DNA from: Lachnospiraceae bacterium
Lineage (GTDB): Bacteria; Bacillota; Clostridia; Lachnospirales; Lachnospiraceae
Length of the DNA stretch: 64,000 bases
Assembly (NCBI GenBank): GCA_910575555.1
Contig: CAJTFX010000015.1
Span: 1-64,000 of the forward strand
Reading direction: 5' to 3'
Positions within the stretch are counted from its first letter, which is position 1. Every line of letters starts with the position of its first letter. Made by a program: the position numbers and the translations under genes. The notes under the pieces are model-generated. The model did no database searches and had not been told where the DNA came from. It saw only the letters and a program-made list of their open reading frames with translations. Shown here in pieces: positions 54,459 to 64,000 of the stretch.

Positions 54459-54539
54459 AAAACTGTCTCCTTTTCTCTGCCCTGAGTTCAGGCTTTTCTT
54501 TTATTATATCCCTTTTTTAAATTTTCATTCTTCCTTTGA

Positions 54540-55421
54540 TTACTGCTCCACCGTAATCTGGTAAGACCGTTCAAACACGCCTCCGGGCACAAGCATATTG
54601 TTCCATTCGCGGTTTTTTAACGTGCCGGAAAATCCTTCTCTGTCACATCTTCCATACCAGGGCTCTATGCAGACGAAAGGCGCATTTTTCTTCTCCGGAG
54701 ACCAGATTCCCACCAAAGGAGACTGGAAACTGACGGTAAGATAAGGTTCATGATCCGGATTGACCAGAGAAATCTTCTGTACCTGATAATCCTCCAGAAT
54801 ATAGGCTCCCTGGTCGAAGAATCCGTCCTCCAGCATCCGTCTGCCCTTAGGAAGCGTCAGCAGATTCTTATAGCTGCGCATCAGTCCTGTTTCCAGATTG
54901 ATCTGGGAAAACAGCGCTTCCTCCTGGTTCATCCAAATGCTGTATTCGCTCTGGGCTTCTCCTTCTTTCAGAGGGCATAAAAATCCCGGATGGCCTCCAA
55001 TGGCGAAGTACATCTCCCGCTCCTTCTCCTGATTGGTCACTTTCCAGATTACGGTAACTGTTTCCTCACTGAGCCGATAACCGATTTCCAGACAAAACTC
55101 AAAGGGATAATTCTCTTTGGTTGCCGGCGTCGCCTCCAGCCCGAACCAGATTTCTTCTCTGTTCTCGGAAATGCATGTAAATTTCATATCTCTGGCAAAT
55201 CCATGCTGGGACATGGGATATTCTTTACCTTCATACACATACCGATCCTGAATCAGCCTGCCCACCACCGGAAAAAGAACCGGAGAACGCCTCCCCCAAT
55301 ACTTAGAATCGCCCTGCCACAAATATTCCTGGCCCGTTTGATTGCTTTTCAGGGAAAGCATTTCTGCGCCCTGATCGGAAAACTGAACGGCCAGCTTCTC
55401 GTTTTTTAACTCATACACCAT
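54540..55421 (-). CDS. aldose 1-epimerase family protein
   Basis: 293 aa, galactose-mutarotase fold. Visible: GAEMLSLKSNQTGQEYLWQGD, FPVVGRL, SQHGFARDMKF (catalytic His), AIGGHPGFLCPL and CIEPWYGRCD. Related to YeaD/LacX-type epimerases that act on hexoses or hexose phosphates. 23 bp downstream of a sugar-binding lipoprotein gene and probably co-transcribed, linking it to sugar sensing or uptake. SD AAAGGAG. Confidence 0.9.
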   Translation of the reverse strand: MVYELKNEKLAVQFSDQGAEMLSLKSNQTGQEYLWQGDSKYWGRRSPVLFPVVGRLIQDRYVYEGKEYPMSQHGFARDMKFTCISENREEIWFGLEATPATKENYPFEFCLEIGYRLSEETVTVIWKVTNQEKEREMYFAIGGHPGFLCPLKEGEAQSEYSIWMNQEEALFSQINLETGLMRSYKNLLTLPKGRRMLEDGFFDQGAYILEDYQVQKISLVNPDHEPYLTVSFQSPLVGIWSPEKKNAPFVCIEPWYGRCDREGFSGTLKNREWNNMLVPGGVFERSYQITVEQ

Positions 55422-55444
55422 AGTTTTACACTCCTTTATGTTTT

Positions 55445-56413
55445 TTACTGATACTTCTCCACATTGGAACTGTCTACTTTTTCAAAAGGAACCCAGACAT
55501 ATTTTCCATCTTCGGAAAGTCCTTCCTGTCCCTTTACAGAACCGCCGGCTCCCAGGGCAATGGCTGCTTTCACTGCCGCTTCTCCCTGGCCGGTGGCTGA
55601 CTGATAGACGGTAAATGCCATATCCCCCGCAATAATGGCCGCGCACCCGTCTGCAGTAGCGTCAATTCCCAGAATGACCGGTTCCGTAACTCCATTCTTT
55701 TTGCAGGCGTCAATGACGCCCAGAGCCATGGCGTCATTATTGCACACCGCCACATCAAATGCCCTTCCCGTACTGAGGAATATATTAAAATATTCCTCTG
55801 CCCTGCCCTGATCCCAGTCGGCCTGATCCTGAAATACATAGTTGATTTTCTTTCCGGAATCATTCAGTGTATTTTTCAGCTGACCGGTTCTTCCTTCTGT
55901 GGCGGAATGACCGGGCGGGCCTGTTAATATCGCCACATTGATCTCCTCTTTGCCCGACATATTTTCCAGAATGTATTCCGCCTGATACTGGCCGGCAACT
56001 CCCTCGTCAGAACCCACATACATATACTTGTCCGGTTCCAGGCAGGAGTCATCGGGACAGCTGTTGAAAAATACAATGGGTACATCTCCTGCAATTGCTT
56101 CCAGCTCCAGAGTAGTGTCGGTATCCACCGGAGAACACATAATCACGTCGAACCCTTCTTCTACGGCATTTTTAATCTGGGCCACCTGCACTTCAATGGA
56201 TTCCTCTGCCTCATGCACCTCCAAAACTGCCCCCAGCTCCTCTGCCGTTTCCTTCGCCCGGTTTACCAGAACAGTACGGAAAGTGTCTGACGAGGACAGG
56301 GAGAGATAAATCTTCACATTGCCTCCGCCGGCAGTATTGCCGCCTGATCCTGCGCAGCCCCACAGACTGAACATCATTACCATTGCCAACAGTAAGCCTG
56401 TTATCTTTTTCAT
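55445..56413 (-). CDS. sugar-binding lipoprotein, RbsB-like
   Basis: 322 aa. Lipobox SLWGC (Cys20), then a type I periplasmic-binding fold: [29 protein letters not shown], and late [18 protein letters not shown]. Ribose/galactose family (Peripla_BP_4). No ABC permease or ATPase is adjacent. Instead the gene follows a chemoreceptor gene by 12 bp, so it may present sugar to that receptor rather than to a transporter. SD AAGGAGGGG. Confidence 0.9.
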   Translation of the reverse strand: MKKITGLLLAMVMMFSLWGCAGSGGNTAGGGNVKIYLSLSSSDTFRTVLVNRAKETAEELGAVLEVHEAEESIEVQVAQIKNAVEEGFDVIMCSPVDTDTTLELEAIAGDVPIVFFNSCPDDSCLEPDKYMYVGSDEGVAGQYQAEYILENMSGKEEINVAILTGPPGHSATEGRTGQLKNTLNDSGKKINYVFQDQADWDQGRAEEYFNIFLSTGRAFDVAVCNNDAMALGVIDACKKNGVTEPVILGIDATADGCAAIIAGDMAFTVYQSATGQGEAAVKAAIALGAGGSVKGQEGLSEDGKYVWVPFEKVDSSNVEKYQ

Positions 56414-56425
56414 TACAACCCCTCC

Positions 56426-58429
56426 TTAAATCCGGAATAATTTTACCTGCTCTGCCAGTTCTTCTGACGAGGCTGTCAGGCTTCTTGATTCATCTGCTGC
56501 GCTTGCGCTGTTCTGGGCAATTCCTTTGGCCTGCTCCAGCATATTTTCCGAGGTAGCCAGAATCTCATCGGAGCTTGCCGCCTGTTCCTGGGAAATGGCC
56601 GCCACATTCGCCGCAACCTCGTCCACTTCATTGATTTTGCTGACCATATGCCCGATCATTTCACTGGTTTCCTGAATGTTTTCAAAAATTTTCTCAAAAG
56701 TATCAATGGCTTCCTGTATCAGCACGCTGCTTCTGCCGATATCCTCCGCGCTCTCGCCTGTCTGGCGCACCGCGTCTTTTACAAGCTCGCTGACCTGCTG
56801 GATCAAGGTTGAAATATGCTCCACCGAATCTGCGCTGGTATTGGCCAGCGTTCCGATTTCCGAAGCCACTACTGCAAATCCTCTGCCTGCTTCTCCGGCT
56901 CTTGCCGCCTCAATGGACGCATTCAAAGACAGCAGGTTTGTCTCCTCGGCAATATTTCCAATCAGCTGGACAATCGCCACAATCTCACCGGAGGCTGTCC
57001 CCACTTTGCCTACGGCTGTTTCCAGGTTATGGATGGAAGCCTTGATGCTTTCCAGTTCTTTTCCCACGCGCTCCATATCCTGTCTGCCCTTTTGGGACAC
57101 TTCCACGGTCTCCTGCATTTTATGCTCCACATTGTCGCTGTCCTCCTTGGTGTCCGCCACCACGCCGGCCAGCTTCGTGGCGTTTTCTGCAATCTCATAT
57201 ACGGAAAGAGAAAGCTGATCCACGGTGGAATTCAATTCTCCCATAGACTCCGACTGGATAGACGCCGCCGACTGCATCTGCCTGGACATGGTATCACTGG
57301 CGTCCGCCTGGGTTCCCAGCCTTCCGGAAATATCCCCCATGGAAGCAATCATTCTCTTCATGGAACGGATAAACTGCTCCACACTCCGGCTCATCACTGC
57401 AATTTCATCATTGCCTTTACTGGTCACTTCCACCGTAAAGTCCCCGTCTGTCATTGCGGCAATCACTTTTGTCAGCTTCTTCACCGGGTTGATGACAATA
57501 TGCGTCACACGCTCAATCACCAGGCACAGAATCAGAATGGATACTGCGCTGATAAGAATCATAATGGTGCGCAGCCTTGCCAAATCCGCCATAACCACAT
57601 GCTTTGGAACATAGGAAACCAGAATCCAGTCTGTTCCGGACACTTTTTCAAATACTGTCATGTTCCCGTCCAGAACGCTGAACTCATAATCCCGGCCGGC
57701 AATTTTCTCTCCCACCTGCTTCTGAAAAGTATTGCCTGAATCACTGCCGATTCTGGTGGAAATCAGTGTATTGTCGCGGTTGGCCAGAATCGTTCCGTCC
57801 CGGCCGTCCACCAGAAATGATTCCGCATCTTTCATTTCCATAAAACCGTTGACGATAATCGAAATGCGATCCAGGGTCATGTCTGCAGAAATTACTTTCG
57901 TCCTGCCGGAACCGTCATTTAAAATCCCGGAAGCGCTGATTACATTTTCTCCCTGGGCATTGACATAAGCAGAACCCACCGCCATATTGACTCTGGTAAG
58001 TCCCTCCTGATACCATGTGCTGTTCAGAGGATCTGGCTCGTTCAGAGACGACTCCGACGCTTTATACATTTTTCCATCCTCATCGGCAATGTACACTCCC
58101 TGGGGATAATTGGAATTATAATTATAATATGTATCCAATATTCCCTGAAGCTGTTCTCCCTCCGGCCTGATATTTTCCAATGCTGTTTTTACGGCCTGAA
58201 ATGCCTCAATATTCTCGTTCAGCCATCCTTCGATATGAAAAGACTGGTTTTTTACGGAGGATTCCAGAAGATTCTTCGAATAATTCTCAATGATTTCTGC
58301 TGATGTGTTGTAAGCCACCAATACCATTGCCACCATCAGAAGTATGACAATCGGCACGATAATTGCCAGAAGCTTCATTCGAATGGATATGATTCTCTGT
58401 TTCTCTTTCATTTGTGTTTTCTTTTCCAT
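56426..58429 (-). CDS. methyl-accepting chemotaxis protein with dCache sensor
   Basis: 667 aa. Membrane helices ~18-38 and ~290-310 enclose a ~250-residue extracellular double-Cache domain ([19 protein letters not shown], then [18 protein letters not shown]). HAMP (~311-365) and the signalling domain with tip [21 protein letters not shown] follow. First gene of a unit with the sugar-binding lipoprotein and the epimerase. ATG after AAGGAAGGGG. Confidence 0.93.
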   Translation of the reverse strand: MEKKTQMKEKQRIISIRMKLLAIIVPIVILLMVAMVLVAYNTSAEIIENYSKNLLESSVKNQSFHIEGWLNENIEAFQAVKTALENIRPEGEQLQGILDTYYNYNSNYPQGVYIADEDGKMYKASESSLNEPDPLNSTWYQEGLTRVNMAVGSAYVNAQGENVISASGILNDGSGRTKVISADMTLDRISIIVNGFMEMKDAESFLVDGRDGTILANRDNTLISTRIGSDSGNTFQKQVGEKIAGRDYEFSVLDGNMTVFEKVSGTDWILVSYVPKHVVMADLARLRTIMILISAVSILILCLVIERVTHIVINPVKKLTKVIAAMTDGDFTVEVTSKGNDEIAVMSRSVEQFIRSMKRMIASMGDISGRLGTQADASDTMSRQMQSAASIQSESMGELNSTVDQLSLSVYEIAENATKLAGVVADTKEDSDNVEHKMQETVEVSQKGRQDMERVGKELESIKASIHNLETAVGKVGTASGEIVAIVQLIGNIAEETNLLSLNASIEAARAGEAGRGFAVVASEIGTLANTSADSVEHISTLIQQVSELVKDAVRQTGESAEDIGRSSVLIQEAIDTFEKIFENIQETSEMIGHMVSKINEVDEVAANVAAISQEQAASSDEILATSENMLEQAKGIAQNSASAADESRSLTASSEELAEQVKLFRI

Positions 58430-58586
58430 AAACCCCTTCCTTTTCCTGCTGTTGTATACAGGTATGTATTTAATCTCCTTCTATTTTATTACTTTTCGGC
58501 AGATTATACAAGAAAAGTTTATAAAAAGGGTTATTTTTTTACAGAATCGAACAGACTGGGGCAGAATATATCTCGAACACCCAAAA

Positions 58587-58673
58587 ATTCGGGATTGTCC
58601 TCCCTGACAGGCAATTCTTGCCGGAGACAAACTCCGCTGCCTGTCAAATTTATAAAGGAGAACAATCCCGAAT
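58587..58673 (-). terminator. three-tier nested hairpin, aldolase terminator
   Basis: Outer arms ATTCGGGATTGT / ACAATCCCGAAT (12 bp), middle TGACAGGCA / TGCCTGTCA (9 bp), inner CGGAG / CTCCG. On the minus strand the outer stem is followed by TTTTT, so it can end the PTS operon transcript. It is far larger than an ordinary terminator. Confidence 0.7.
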
Positions 58674-58690
58674 ATTTGTACCTATGTTTT

Positions 58691-58733
58691 TACTCCGGCG
58701 GTTAAATGTCGACGAATTTTAACCGCCGGAGTA
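58691..58733. repeat. 16-bp perfect inverted repeat
   Basis: TACTCCGGCGGTTAAA (58691-58706) and TTTAACCGCCGGAGTA (58718-58733), loop 11 nt. A half-copy (ACTCCGGTGGTTAAAT) occurs at 47650-47665 next to repeat copy B, so it belongs to the dispersed repeats of this chromosome. Confidence 0.75.
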
Positions 58734-58746
58734 ATAATCGAATCTA

Positions 58747-61514
<2,768 letters not shown>

Positions 61515-61518
61515 CCTT

Positions 61519-62439
61519 CTATCTCACCTTTCTGACCTGAATATTCTTCCTGTATGTTTCTACTTTTTTCAAATCTCCGATTGCATCGCTTTCTGCCACA
61601 TTGGCTCCGGTAGCGGCTGATTTTTTCAGCGCCTCTTCCACCCGGTCCGGATGCTCCAGCCATTCGCTCATAAACGCAGCAAGGGCAGAATCCCCCGCAC
61701 AGGCGGAACTGCGCAGCTCTACCGGCTGTGCGCTGGCATAATACACAAAGTTTCCGTCGGAGAAATAAGATCCCCGTTCTCCAAGGGTCAGCAGTACATT
61801 CTGTGCGCCCTTTTCATGTAAAATGTCCATGATTTCTCCGATATTTTCTTCGCCCGAAACGGTGATTCCAAAAATTTCTTTCAGCTCCTCATCGTTGGGC
61901 TTGATTAAATAGGGCCGGTATGCTAAAAGCTCCTTTAGCTTGGGCGCGCTGATGTCTAAAATAACCTTTACGTTCTTTTCTCTGCAAATTGACAGAATTT
62001 CATCGTAATAATCCGTCCCTATGCCTCTGGGCAGGCTGCCGCTGATGGATAAATATTCCATATCCTTAAGGCTTCTCAGCAGCTCTGTCATTTCCTTCTG
62101 ATTTTCTTCGGTTACCAGGGAGCCTTCGTTGACAAACTTGAATTCCTGAGCGCCGTCATTTAGGAAAATATTGATTCTTGTGGTATCCTCCACGAGAACC
62201 GGCAGCACTTCAATACCCTTTTTCCTGGATTCGCTTACAATATAATCCCCGGAAAACCCGCCGAAAAAACCAAGGATTTTTGACTCCACCCCAAAATGCT
62301 TTAATACAAAGCTTACGTTCAACCCTTTTCCATTTGGGGTATACACCGTATCAAATGTACGGTTCACTGCGCCCGGAACGATCCCCCGTGTCGAAACATT
62401 CATATCAATTGCCGGGTTTGTTGTTAATGTATAGAGCAT
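61519..62439 (-). CDS. fruK: 1-phosphofructokinase family kinase
   Basis: 306 aa, PfkB/LacC family. Motifs: NPAIDMNVSTRGIVPGAVNR, GGFSGDYIVSESRKKGI, KPNDEELKEIFG, and the anion-hole site SSACAGDSALAAFMSEWL (Asp catalytic base). Expected to make fructose-1,6-bisphosphate from fructose-1-phosphate delivered by the PTS. Tagatose-6-phosphate kinase is the alternative. ATG after AGGAGGAGG. First gene of the kinase-PTS-aldolase operon. Confidence 0.92.
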   Translation of the reverse strand: MLYTLTTNPAIDMNVSTRGIVPGAVNRTFDTVYTPNGKGLNVSFVLKHFGVESKILGFFGGFSGDYIVSESRKKGIEVLPVLVEDTTRINIFLNDGAQEFKFVNEGSLVTEENQKEMTELLRSLKDMEYLSISGSLPRGIGTDYYDEILSICREKNVKVILDISAPKLKELLAYRPYLIKPNDEELKEIFGITVSGEENIGEIMDILHEKGAQNVLLTLGERGSYFSDGNFVYYASAQPVELRSSACAGDSALAAFMSEWLEHPDRVEEALKKSAATGANVAESDAIGDLKKVETYRKNIQVRKVR

Positions 62440-62486
62440 TTTTACCTCCTCCTGTTTTTTGATGGGTTCATTTTACATCAAAAAAA

Positions 62487-62525
62487 GATGAAAATCTTTT
62501 CCAAAATTGAAAACGGTTTTCATCT
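62487..62525. promoter_or_regulatory. operator/cre-like palindromes upstream of fruK
   Basis: A 15-bp perfect palindrome TGAAAACGGTTTTCA (62508-62522) resembles a catabolite-response element with one extra base. A wider repeat AGATGAAAATC (62487-62497) / GGTTTTCATCT (62515-62525) surrounds it. It may bind CcpA and/or the adjacent RpiR-family protein. Confidence 0.55.
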
Positions 62526-62562
62526 ATTTCCTATCTTATACTATGACGTCACTGCGGCGTTT

Positions 62563-63303
62563 TTATTCATAAGAAGTGAGATAATCAATAATCAGACGGG
62601 CCATGATCTGCAGAGGCACCCGGGAGGACACTTCAAATTCTTTGATGGCCTTATGGCTGTGGTGGTATCCCACCAGGCTCGCGGCCGACAGCTCCAACAG
62701 CGGAGACTGATCATTGCAGCAGCAGGTAAGCACTTTGGCTCCGCAGAGGTTGGCGTTTTTGGCTGATTCAATCAACTCCTGGGTCATGCCGTTTAAAGAA
62801 AAGTTAAACACTGCCTCATCCGCCTTTAAACGCTTTGTCTTATTCCGCATAATATTCGGATCACGCACCGAAACTGCATTAAAATCCAAAAGCTGCAGCT
62901 TCAGGGTAAATTCCTCCGCCACATACTCCGTCAGCCCCCGGCCAAACACAAAAATCCGGCTGGCTTCTTTAAGATACTGGATAATCTCCAGAATTCCCGA
63001 AACGGAAATCTGCTCAATCACCCGCTGGGCTTCAATCAGGGATTTGTTCATCACTTCCCCCATATTCTGAATGTCTTTCTCTTCTGCTTTCACAGTCAGG
63101 CGGTACCGCAGCTCGTTAAAGCCGTTGAGTCCGCATTTGCGTATAGCCCGTGAAACAGTGGACGGGGAAGTGAATGTGTCGAATGCAATTTCAACAATGG
63201 ACAGCTTCGGCATTCTCTCTTCATTTTCGTTGATAAACCGGACAATTTCCAGTTCTGTTTTGGACAGACATTCTGTGATCTCATTATTCAGTTCTATTAA
63301 CAT
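62563..63303 (-). CDS. MurR/RpiR-family regulator of the fructose operon
   Basis: 246 aa from ATG 63301-63303 (MLIELNNEI), with GGAGG 6 nt upstream; the frame extends further but earlier ATGs overlap the ribosome site. N-terminal HTH (LSIVEIAFDTFTSPSTVSR, ~35-55), C-terminal SIS sugar-phosphate domain (~105-235; IFVFGRGLTEYVAEEF). It probably senses a sugar phosphate such as fructose-1-phosphate. Encoded directly upstream of the PTS operon on the same strand. Confidence 0.88.
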   Translation of the reverse strand: MLIELNNEITECLSKTELEIVRFINENEERMPKLSIVEIAFDTFTSPSTVSRAIRKCGLNGFNELRYRLTVKAEEKDIQNMGEVMNKSLIEAQRVIEQISVSGILEIIQYLKEASRIFVFGRGLTEYVAEEFTLKLQLLDFNAVSVRDPNIMRNKTKRLKADEAVFNFSLNGMTQELIESAKNANLCGAKVLTCCCNDQSPLLELSAASLVGYHHSHKAIKEFEVSSRVPLQIMARLIIDYLTSYE

Positions 63304-63440
63304 CGGCATCCTCCATTTCTGCTGCATCCCCCATATGCCTCGTTTTTTATATTTTACAATAAATCTGTCCATAATTCCATGGCATGGAGAAAATATCCGG
63401 TATTTTTATAAAAATAGCTAAGGCTGCCGCCAGAACGAAT

Positions 63441-63475
63441 GTTTTGTATTTGGATACGGACAGAACTGCCGGATT
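63441..63475 (+). repeat. 35-bp inverted repeat, left copy
   Basis: Matches the reverse complement of 63792-63826 at 31 of 35 positions (shared core CGGACAGAACT-CCGGATT). The pair brackets the type I toxin-antitoxin locus. Confidence 0.8.
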
Positions 63476-63488
63476 CTAAAAAATGCCG

Positions 63489-63517
63489 TTGATTTTCACA
63501 TACAGAAATGTTATATT
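63489..63517 (+). promoter_or_regulatory. antitoxin RNA promoter
   Basis: TTGATT (63489-63494), 17-bp spacer, TATATT (63512-63517), expected start near 63524. Confidence 0.75.
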
Positions 63518-63523
63518 ATAGAA

Positions 63524-63622
63524 AAGAAGCAGCCGCCCACAAGAGTGGTTAGCCTCCCTAAGATATGTTAAAAATAAACCTACCTCAATCCGGCTAAGAT
63601 TACAAGGTAGGTTTATTTATTT
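63524..63622 (+). ncRNA. antisense antitoxin RNA of a type I TA system
   Basis: A ~100-nt transcript is predicted from the promoter at 63489 to a terminator hairpin AAATAAACCTACCT (63572-63585) / AGGTAGGTTTATTT (63605-63618). It has no coding capacity and its 3' end overlaps the 3' end of the toxin gene on the other strand, the usual layout for bsrE/txpA and Fst-type pairs. CCACAAGAGTGG at 63537-63548 forms a second small stem. Confidence 0.7.
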
Positions 63623-63714
63623 CGCCTGTTGTTCCTATTATCCAAATAGGCAAGCAATGCAACGAGAAACGAACCGCCGAAAAACAATAGGCTTAAAACT
63701 TCGTATGTACTCAT
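63613..63714 (-). CDS. putative holin-like / Fst-like toxin peptide, 33 aa
   Basis: Reading MSTYEVLSLLFFGGSFLVAL followed by a Leu-Ala-Tyr stretch and a basic tail (LDNRNNRRNK). One hydrophobic helix plus a charged tail is characteristic of membrane-damaging type I toxins (Hol-Tox, TxpA/BsrG). No Shine-Dalgarno is visible before the ATG at 63712-63714, so translation may depend on RNA structure. Its last codons lie in the antitoxin terminator on the opposite strand. Confidence 0.75.
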   Translation of the reverse strand: MSTYEVLSLLFFGGSFLVALLAYLDNRNNRRNK

Positions 63715-63754
63715 AATTTGTAAATAAAGCAAACAATCTATATTTCGATACACA

Positions 63755-63805
63755 AGAACTACCGGACTGCCCTTTGACACACAAACTGGGCAATCCGGTA
63801 GTTCT
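63755..63805. terminator. 18-bp hairpin upstream of the toxin
   Basis: Arms 63755-63772 and 63788-63805 pair with a single mismatch; the right arm overlaps the right 35-bp repeat. It may be the rubrerythrin terminator on the minus strand or part of the toxin leader. Confidence 0.6.
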
Positions 63806-63826
63806 GTCCGAATCTAAATATAAAAC
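63792..63826 (-). repeat. 35-bp inverted repeat, right copy
   Basis: Partner of 63441-63475, ending 14 bp from the rubrerythrin stop codon. Confidence 0.8.
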
Positions 63827-63839
63827 GTCCTTCGCAGTT

Positions 63840-64000
63840 CTAGTAGTTTTCCGCCTTCACCTGGAAATAAGACTGGGGATGAGCGCAAACTGGACATTGC
63901 TCCGGCGCTTCTTTTCCGACGCAAATATGCCCGCAGTTGCTGCACTGCCAGATCACGTCTCCATCTTTGGAAAATACCTTTTTGCCGGTTACGTTATCTA
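63840..64000 (-). CDS. rubrerythrin, C-terminal rubredoxin domain (partial)
   Basis: The gene runs off the window edge. The last ~53 codons read KKVFSKDGDVIWQCSNCG, then ICVGKEAPEQCPVCAHPQ and SYFQVKAENY, stop at 63840-63842. CSNCG and CPVC form the rubredoxin-type FeCys4 site at the end of rubrerythrins, peroxide reductases of anaerobes. The di-iron domain lies outside the window. Confidence 0.92.
   Translation of the reverse strand, partial: DNVTGKKVFSKDGDVIWQCSNCGHICVGKEAPEQCPVCAHPQSYFQVKAENY

Larger units (their letters stand above)
58430..58746. other. intergenic region, structured, no gene
   Basis: Between the chemoreceptor start and the aldolase stop (317 bp). It holds two large inverted repeats (58587-58673 and 58691-58733) and an AT-rich stretch with the likely chemoreceptor promoter. 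Short frames here have no ribosome site. Confidence 0.7.

Noticed and set aside
56816-57739. 307-codon open frame on the plus strand
   Set aside because: It is antisense to the chemoreceptor, has no ribosome site and no protein-family pattern; long frames are common opposite GC-biased coding sequence.

Overview
The window looks like chromosome of an anaerobic gut Firmicute, most probably a Lachnospiraceae member. This is inferred from gene content (Etf-linked lactate oxidation with a racemase, HemZ, rubrerythrin and superoxide reductase, STM4011-4015 genes, a CD3324-type regulator), from strong AGGAGG ribosome sites and from mostly moderate GC. Nearly all genes are on the minus strand in short operons.

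Layout. 1-5.4 kb: a small acidic protein, a CD3324-family regulator, two adjacent RlaP-like nucleotidyltransferases, and two overlapping uncharacterised lipoprotein/membrane paralogues. 5.4-8.07 kb: an AT-rich scar holding an integrase-antitoxin chimera, a PIN toxin broken by a palindrome, a 5'-truncated DUF3795 gene and an alpha/beta hydrolase. 8.07-13.8 kb: a complete STM4011-4015 cassette (two radical SAM enzymes, an alkaline-phosphatase-fold hydrolase, an ATP-grasp protein, an LRR protein); here STM4011 is fused to a HAD phosphatase that ends early. 13.9-19 kb: a MacB-type ABC exporter with two membrane-fusion adaptors. 19-31 kb: chemoreceptor, glyA, popT-like DUF368, hisC, aminotransferase, GH53 galactanase with an orphan binding protein, L,D-transpeptidase and tRNA-Pro(GGG).

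31-39.7 kb: mtnN and luxS (methyl cycle and AI-2), a HAD hydrolase, aspS, hisS, hemZ, a metallo-hydrolase and an FCD/GntR regulator. 39.9-47.4 kb: a lactate-utilisation operon (permease, FAD lactate dehydrogenase, EtfBA, acyl-CoA dehydrogenase, lactate racemase). Three ATTGGnT-palindromes around its promoter are likely operators for the adjacent GntR. 47.8-54 kb: relA/spoT, a GNAT enzyme with a degenerate HAD domain, and a plus-strand group of two exported proteins and an EpsG-like polymerase. 54-58.4 kb: superoxide reductase, aldose epimerase, a sugar-binding lipoprotein and a chemoreceptor, the last three in one operon. 58.7-63.3 kb: a fructose PTS operon with its RpiR regulator. 63.4-63.83 kb: a type I toxin-antitoxin locus bracketed by 35-bp inverted repeats. 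The window ends in the 3' part of a rubrerythrin gene.

Most interesting items: the STM4011-4015 cassette with its HAD fusion; the templated palindrome mutation that killed the PIN toxin; the IR-flanked type I TA locus; the lactate operon operators; and a dispersed family of ~100-bp hairpin repeats, one copy of which abuts the ribosome site of the STM4015 gene.
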